Source: Acidobacteriota bacterium
Lineage (GTDB): Bacteria; Acidobacteriota; Vicinamibacteria; Vicinamibacterales; SCN-69-37
Assembly (NCBI GenBank): GCA_021824055.1
Contig: JAKALV010000115.1
Span: forward strand, 1 to 9,740
Reading direction: 5' to 3'
DNA length: 9,740 nucleotides
Position 1 is the first letter of the stretch; every line of letters begins with the position of its first letter. Shown one piece after another: positions 6,536 to 9,740 of this stretch. A program made the translations under genes and the position numbers. Under the pieces are notes generated by a model. The model was given only the letters and a program-made list of their open reading frames with translations, was not told the origin of the DNA and did no database searches.

Positions 6536-9148
6536 TCACTCCGCTTTCAGCGTCACCGCCGGATCCACACGAAGCGCACGGCGCACGGGTATCAGTGTCG
6601 CAGCGATGGCCGCCATGGCGATGGCGATCATTGAGACAAGGAGAGCGCCGGGGTCGCGCGGACTGACGCCGAAGAGGTTATTGCGCAGCACCGGTCCCGC
6701 GAGCAGCGCGGCGACCAGGCCAGCGCTCAGACCGATACCGAGCGCGCGCGCCGTCGTGCCCATCACGACGCCGACGATGTCGACCGAGCGTGCGCCAATC
6801 GCGAGCCGGATGCCGATCTCGCGCGTGCGCTCGTTGACGAGGTAGGCGAACACGCCGAAGACGCCGATCGTGGCCAGCACGAGCCCGCAAATGCCCAGTG
6901 CCGCCGCGATGGCTGCGCCCACGAGCGACGTCCGCAGCCATTCACGCACATTGGCCGAGAGCGAGCGTGTCGTTAACGTGGCGCGAGGGTCGAGACGGCG
7001 AACGATGGCCTCGAGCTGTTCACGGCGGCCCGGTGCGTCGCGGACGAGAAACTGCGGCATCGTCCCGTCACCAAGTACAAAGCAGGTTGGAATCCGCTGA
7101 TCGAGGGCGGTCAGGTAGGCGTCCTTCACCACGCCGACGACGGTGCGCGTCGAGTTCTGAATCACCAACGGGCGACCCAGTGCAGGCGTGTTACCCCAGA
7201 GCGTGTGGGCCAGCGTTTCATTGACGATGACACCGTCGGTGCGATCCGACGGCTGGAGATTCCTGCCGGCCACGAATGGAATGTCGAGCACATCGAAGTA
7301 GCCAGGCGACACGGAATGAAACTCTACGGTACGCACAGCCGCCTCGCTTCCTCCAGGCAATCGCACACTGGCTGAGATAGAGGAACGACTGAGCGGAGGG
7401 ATGCCCGTAGCGCCGACCGGACCAATTTCCGCGTCAGCGAGCGCGTGTCGGTAGGTGCCGAGCCAGACGGCTTGGGCTTCCGGCGTATAGGCGTCCTTCG
7501 GCAACTGAATGGCCGTCAGCAGCACGTCGGCATATCTGAATCCGGGATCGAACGTCGCGGCGTGGAACACTCCCCGTACAAGCAGGGCCGCGGCCACGAG
7601 CAGAACCGTGCTGATGCCAACCTGTATCGACAAGAGAGCGGTGCGGAGCGGAATTCGTCCGGGCGCGGATTGTCGATTCCCTCTGACGAAGGCTTGTCTC
7701 TGGGTGCCGCGCAGGGCCGGCGCAAGGCCAAACAACACGCACGCGCAGAGGCTGACTCCGAGCGTAAACAGTAGAACAGAAGCGTTCGCGCCGAGCGGTA
7801 GGCCAGTCGCATTCCGGCCGCCTGGTACCTGCGCCAACACAAACGGCGGAAGCAGACACGCGATGCCGACCGATAGCGTCCCGGAGGCCAGCGCTAGCAC
7901 CAGCCCTTCGGTAAGGAACTGGCGCACGATACGTGCTCTGCCGGCGCCCAAGGACATGCGGATCCTGACCTCGCGGTGCCGCGACATCGCCCGTGCCAGT
8001 TGCAGAGTGCCAATGTTCGCTGACGCCAGAACAAGTAGCAGCAGTGTGCCCGCGAAGATCAGGGTAAACAGTGGCGCCACGCGCCGACCATCGGGTTGCG
8101 ACAGCAGCCGTGTATCCGTCACCATGATCCCGATCCGTGAGAGGCGCTCTGGTGGCACGTGGACCTCATCGCGCTGGAACGCAGCATGACCCACCGACAG
8201 TTCCGTCTGCGCTGTCGTGCGTTTGGCGCCGGGTGTCAGTCGGCCAGCGACGCGGACGCAGCAATGGCCGGGTTCGGTCAGGAAGTTCTGAGAGAAGACA
8301 TCGTCTGGATTGAGAAGCGCAACCGCCGTCAGCGGCAACCACACGGCCGGGGGCGCTCCCTCCAGCTGGGAATCATTCGCGCCCGGCATCGCCACGCCAA
8401 TCACCGTGAAGGTGGCGGCATCGAGGTGAATCTGCCGACCGACGACGTCCGGATCTGCGCCGAACCGCCGCTGCCACGCCTGGTCACTGAGCACGGCGAC
8501 GGCACGTCCCGTACCTGGCCGGTCATCGTCGGCGACGAATCCGCGGCCGAGTTGCAGCGGAATGCCGAGGACGTCGAAGTAATTGCCGCCGACCACACGC
8601 GCCTGTTCGCCCTCGGAGCCCGCGTCATCCACAAAGTGCACGGAACGCGATCCGATGGCGGTCAGGTGCACGGATGTCGTTCGGTCCCTGAGGAATCGGT
8701 ATTCAGCAGGCGACATGCCGCCCGCGCGTCCGTCCTGCGTCGCAAACACGACCACGACGCGGCTCGGATCCGCCACAGGCCACGGCTTGAGCAGAATGGC
8801 GTTGACGACGCTGAAGACACTCGCATTGAGTCCAATGACGACCACGAGTGTAGTGCCCGCGGTAAGTGTGAAGCCGGGGCTGTGCCGCAGCGCGTGGACC
8901 GCATGGCGCAGATCCTGCCACACGGACTCCAGCCACGGCGCGAGCCATACCCCGCGCGCGGCCTCGCGGGCCAATGTGGCGTTCCCAAGCGTTCGCGCAG
9001 CATGCCACCGAGCATCGCGATCATTGAGGCCGTCCCGGCGCGCGTCGCGTTCAGCCATGTCACGGTGCTGTTTAAGCTCCTGCGCGATGTCGCGCTCGAA
9101 GTGGCGGTACTTGATGCGAGCGCGCAGGCGTCGAAGGAAGTTGCGCAT
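6536..9148 (-). CDS. ADOP-family duplicated MacB/FtsX-like permease
   Basis: An 870-residue membrane protein of the acidobacterial duplicated orphan permease type. Residues 1-90 are the cytoplasmic N-terminal extension typical of the family (LRARIKYRHFERDIAQEL; DLRHAVHALRHSPGF at 79-93). Two MacB/FtsX-like halves follow. Half 1: TM segment 93-120, periplasmic domain about 122-355, then TM segments near 360-386, 412-440 and 456-480. Half 2: TM segment 502-528, periplasmic domain about 532-738, then TM segments near 742-771, 795-820 and 833-855. The cytoplasmic REVRIRMSLGAGR (392-404) and its repeat REIGIRLAIGAR (776-787) mark the duplication. No ATPase gene is adjacent, as is usual for these orphan permeases; substrate is unknown. 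The start is 3 nt after the PadR stop with no clear Shine-Dalgarno, so it is probably co-transcribed and coupled with the regulator. Length and frame are intact. Confidence 0.92.
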   Translation of the reverse strand: MRNFLRRLRARIKYRHFERDIAQELKQHRDMAERDARRDGLNDRDARWHAARTLGNATLAREAARGVWLAPWLESVWQDLRHAVHALRHSPGFTLTAGTTLVVVIGLNASVFSVVNAILLKPWPVADPSRVVVVFATQDGRAGGMSPAEYRFLRDRTTSVHLTAIGSRSVHFVDDAGSEGEQARVVGGNYFDVLGIPLQLGRGFVADDDRPGTGRAVAVLSDQAWQRRFGADPDVVGRQIHLDAATFTVIGVAMPGANDSQLEGAPPAVWLPLTAVALLNPDDVFSQNFLTEPGHCCVRVAGRLTPGAKRTTAQTELSVGHAAFQRDEVHVPPERLSRIGIMVTDTRLLSQPDGRRVAPLFTLIFAGTLLLLVLASANIGTLQLARAMSRHREVRIRMSLGAGRARIVRQFLTEGLVLALASGTLSVGIACLLPPFVLAQVPGGRNATGLPLGANASVLLFTLGVSLCACVLFGLAPALRGTQRQAFVRGNRQSAPGRIPLRTALLSIQVGISTVLLVAAALLVRGVFHAATFDPGFRYADVLLTAIQLPKDAYTPEAQAVWLGTYRHALADAEIGPVGATGIPPLSRSSISASVRLPGGSEAAVRTVEFHSVSPGYFDVLDIPFVAGRNLQPSDRTDGVIVNETLAHTLWGNTPALGRPLVIQNSTRTVVGVVKDAYLTALDQRIPTCFVLGDGTMPQFLVRDAPGRREQLEAIVRRLDPRATLTTRSLSANVREWLRTSLVGAAIAAALGICGLVLATIGVFGVFAYLVNERTREIGIRLAIGARSVDIVGVVMGTTARALGIGLSAGLVAALLAGPVLRNNLFGVSPRDPGALLVSMIAIAMAAIAATLIPVRRALRVDPAVTLKAE

Positions 9149-9151
9149 GGC

Positions 9152-9484
9152 TCAGGCCGTCTGCAGTACGCGCTGAATCGCGGCCACGAGCTGGTCGAAC
9201 TCCTTGCGTTCGGCGGCGAGGTACTTTCGGCCGGCCTTCGTGATCGTGTAGTAGCGCGCCTTCCGGTTGTTCTCCGACGGTGCCCACTCGGCGTCGAGGT
9301 AGCCGTTGAGCAGTAGGCGCTGCAGAGCAGGGTAGAGCGAACTCTCGCCGACCTGCAGCACGTCGGCCGACAGCAGCTTCAGCCGCTGCGCGATGCCGTA
9401 GCCGTGCATTGAATCACCGGCGACGATGCGAAGGATCAACAGATCAAGCGTGCCAGGCAGCAGATCAGGAACGGTGACGGCCAT
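9152..9484 (-). CDS. PadR-family transcriptional regulator (acidobacterial type)
   Basis: A 110-residue winged-helix repressor of the short PadR class commonly found beside ADOP permeases. Diagnostic segments: LLPGTLDLLILRIV (8-21), MHGYGIAQRL (26-35), the recognition region SSLYPALQRLL (48-58), then ENNRKARYYTITKAGRK (71-87), which is the wing followed by the C-terminal dimerisation helix (88-108). The start at 9484 is preferred over an in-frame GTG at 9538: homologues begin just before the PDLLPGTLD-like segment, a GGGAG Shine-Dalgarno lies 9 nt upstream of this ATG, and the longer form would be translated through the promoter and operator. It likely represses its own operon through the two palindromes upstream. 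The inducer is unknown. The downstream ADOP gene begins 3 nt after the stop. Confidence 0.92.
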   Translation of the reverse strand: MAVTVPDLLPGTLDLLILRIVAGDSMHGYGIAQRLKLLSADVLQVGESSLYPALQRLLLNGYLDAEWAPSENNRKARYYTITKAGRKYLAAERKEFDQLVAAIQRVLQTA

Positions 9485-9491
9485 CCGGGTT

Positions 9492-9518
9492 CTCTCCCAT
9501 CGCCAAACGATGGGAGAG
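9492..9518. promoter_or_regulatory. Proximal operator palindrome of the padR-ADOP operon
   Basis: Perfect 11-bp arms, 9492-9502 and 9508-9518, around a 5-bp spacer (CCAAA on the plus strand, centre 9505). The core is CTCCCATCG-N5-CGATGGGAG. It overlaps the putative -10 box and the transcription start, and its start-proximal arm provides the GGGAG Shine-Dalgarno of padR. Bound repressor would block RNA polymerase directly. The binding protein is inferred to be the adjacent PadR. Confidence 0.75.
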
Positions 9519-9544
9519 TAACGCCGGTAACGCGCCACTGTCAG
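9515..9544 (-). promoter_or_regulatory. Putative promoter of the padR-ADOP operon
   Basis: On the minus strand, CTGACA (9544-9539) matches five of six bases of the sigma-70 -35 consensus. TACTCT (9520-9515) is a TAnnnT -10 box after 18 nt; TTACTC with a 17-nt spacer is the alternative. The start would fall near 9508, giving a leader of about 24 nt. Both elements touch the flanking palindromes: the -35 shares its first bases with the distal one and the -10 overlaps the proximal one. Confidence 0.55.
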
Positions 9545-9568
9545 CTCCCATCGTTTCGCGATGGGAGC
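9544..9568. promoter_or_regulatory. Distal operator palindrome of the padR-ADOP operon
   Basis: Perfect 10-bp arms GCTCCCATCG (9544-9553) and CGATGGGAGC (9559-9568) around a 5-bp spacer (TTTCG, centre 9556). Read on the minus strand, its 23-bp core differs from the proximal operator core on the plus strand at one spacer position only, so the two are inverted copies. Centres are 51 bp apart, close to five helical turns, placing both on about the same DNA face on either side of the promoter. Confidence 0.72.
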
Positions 9569-9590
9569 GCAGCCTGTGTGCGCAGTTGTT

Positions 9591-9695
9591 GGACCCTGGA
9601 CGCTGGACCCTGGACCCTGGACCCTGGACCCTGGACCCTGGACCCTGGACTCGGGACCCTGGACTCGGGACCCTGGACTCGGGACCCGGGACGAG
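9591..9695. repeat. Heptanucleotide tandem repeat, 15 units of GGACCCT type
   Basis: 105 bp made of 15 uninterrupted 7-nt units. Units are GGACCCT (nine copies, six of them consecutive at 9605-9646), GGACTCG (three), and single GGACGCT, GGACCCG and GGACGAG. From 9647 to 9688 the pattern becomes a 14-nt higher-order alternation of GGACTCG with GGACCCT or GGACCCG. The block is non-coding and lies upstream of the padR operators. Such arrays resemble the short heptanucleotide tandem repeats known from cyanobacteria and other large genomes, and copy number is likely variable. Confidence 0.9.
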
Positions 9696-9700
9696 GGGTG

Positions 9701-9728
9701 ACCTTGAACTTTGGCCTTTGAACCTTGG
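9701..9728. repeat. Diverged 14-nt tandem repeat next to the heptad array
   Basis: Two 14-nt units, ACCTTGAACTTTGG (9701-9714) and CCTTTGAACCTTGG (9715-9728), agree at 11 of 14 positions. The 14-nt period is twice that of the adjacent heptad array, suggesting a related origin by slippage and divergence. More units may continue past the window edge. Confidence 0.5.
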
Positions 9729-9740
9729 ACGACGCGCGCA

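Noticed and set aside
8159..9316. 385-codon plus-strand frame opposite ADOP and padR
   Set aside because: It is antisense to well-recognised ADOP and PadR coding sequence and shows no domain.
9591..9695. Tandem array as a possible CRISPR
   Set aside because: Units are 7 nt and contiguous, with no unique spacers of 25-40 nt and no cas genes. It is a simple tandem repeat.

Overview
The window is about two-thirds G+C, and its genes carry a strong third-position G/C bias. Its content points to an Acidobacteriota genome, probably of the Vicinamibacteria type. The best evidence is the right-hand pair: a short acidobacterial-type PadR regulator followed by a duplicated MacB/FtsX-like permease of the ADOP family (acidobacterial duplicated orphan permease). 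The 9-nt-period palindromic repeat and the heptanucleotide tandem repeats fit a large, repeat-bearing soil genome, but taxonomy is inferred from gene content only.

Left (1-2643, minus strand): a tightly coupled sugar pair. A xylose-isomerase-family TIM-barrel isomerase lies 3 nt upstream of a clear L-ribulokinase (AraB), which runs off the left edge. The pair looks like the start of a pentose, probably L-arabinose, catabolic operon in which a XylA-like enzyme occupies the usual AraA position. A roughly 570-bp divergent intergenic region follows (2644-3214). It holds a small coding-like ORF of unknown function and a short inverted repeat.

Centre (3215-6512, plus strand): first a probable two-gene operon of exported proteins, a secreted metal-dependent amidohydrolase and an Asp-box (BNR) beta-propeller. 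The second gene's apparent signal peptide is encoded inside an imperfect palindromic repeat. Next comes a minimal-nucleotidyltransferase/HEPN pair (mntA-hepT) with a 4-nt ATGA overlap, a type VII toxin-antitoxin candidate. Two plus-strand starts, amidohydrolase and mntA, have a TAnnnT -10-like box ending exactly 6 nt before the start codon, suggesting leaderless transcripts.

Right (6536-9740, minus strand): ADOP permease and PadR, convergent with hepT and separated from it by 23 bp. The PadR promoter region has two near-identical long palindromes, 51 bp apart centre to centre, bracketing a plausible -35/-10 pair; this is a strong autoregulatory operator candidate. The window ends in a 15-unit heptanucleotide tandem repeat followed by a diverged 14-nt repeat. 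No RNA gene, CRISPR array, insertion sequence or integrase was recognised.
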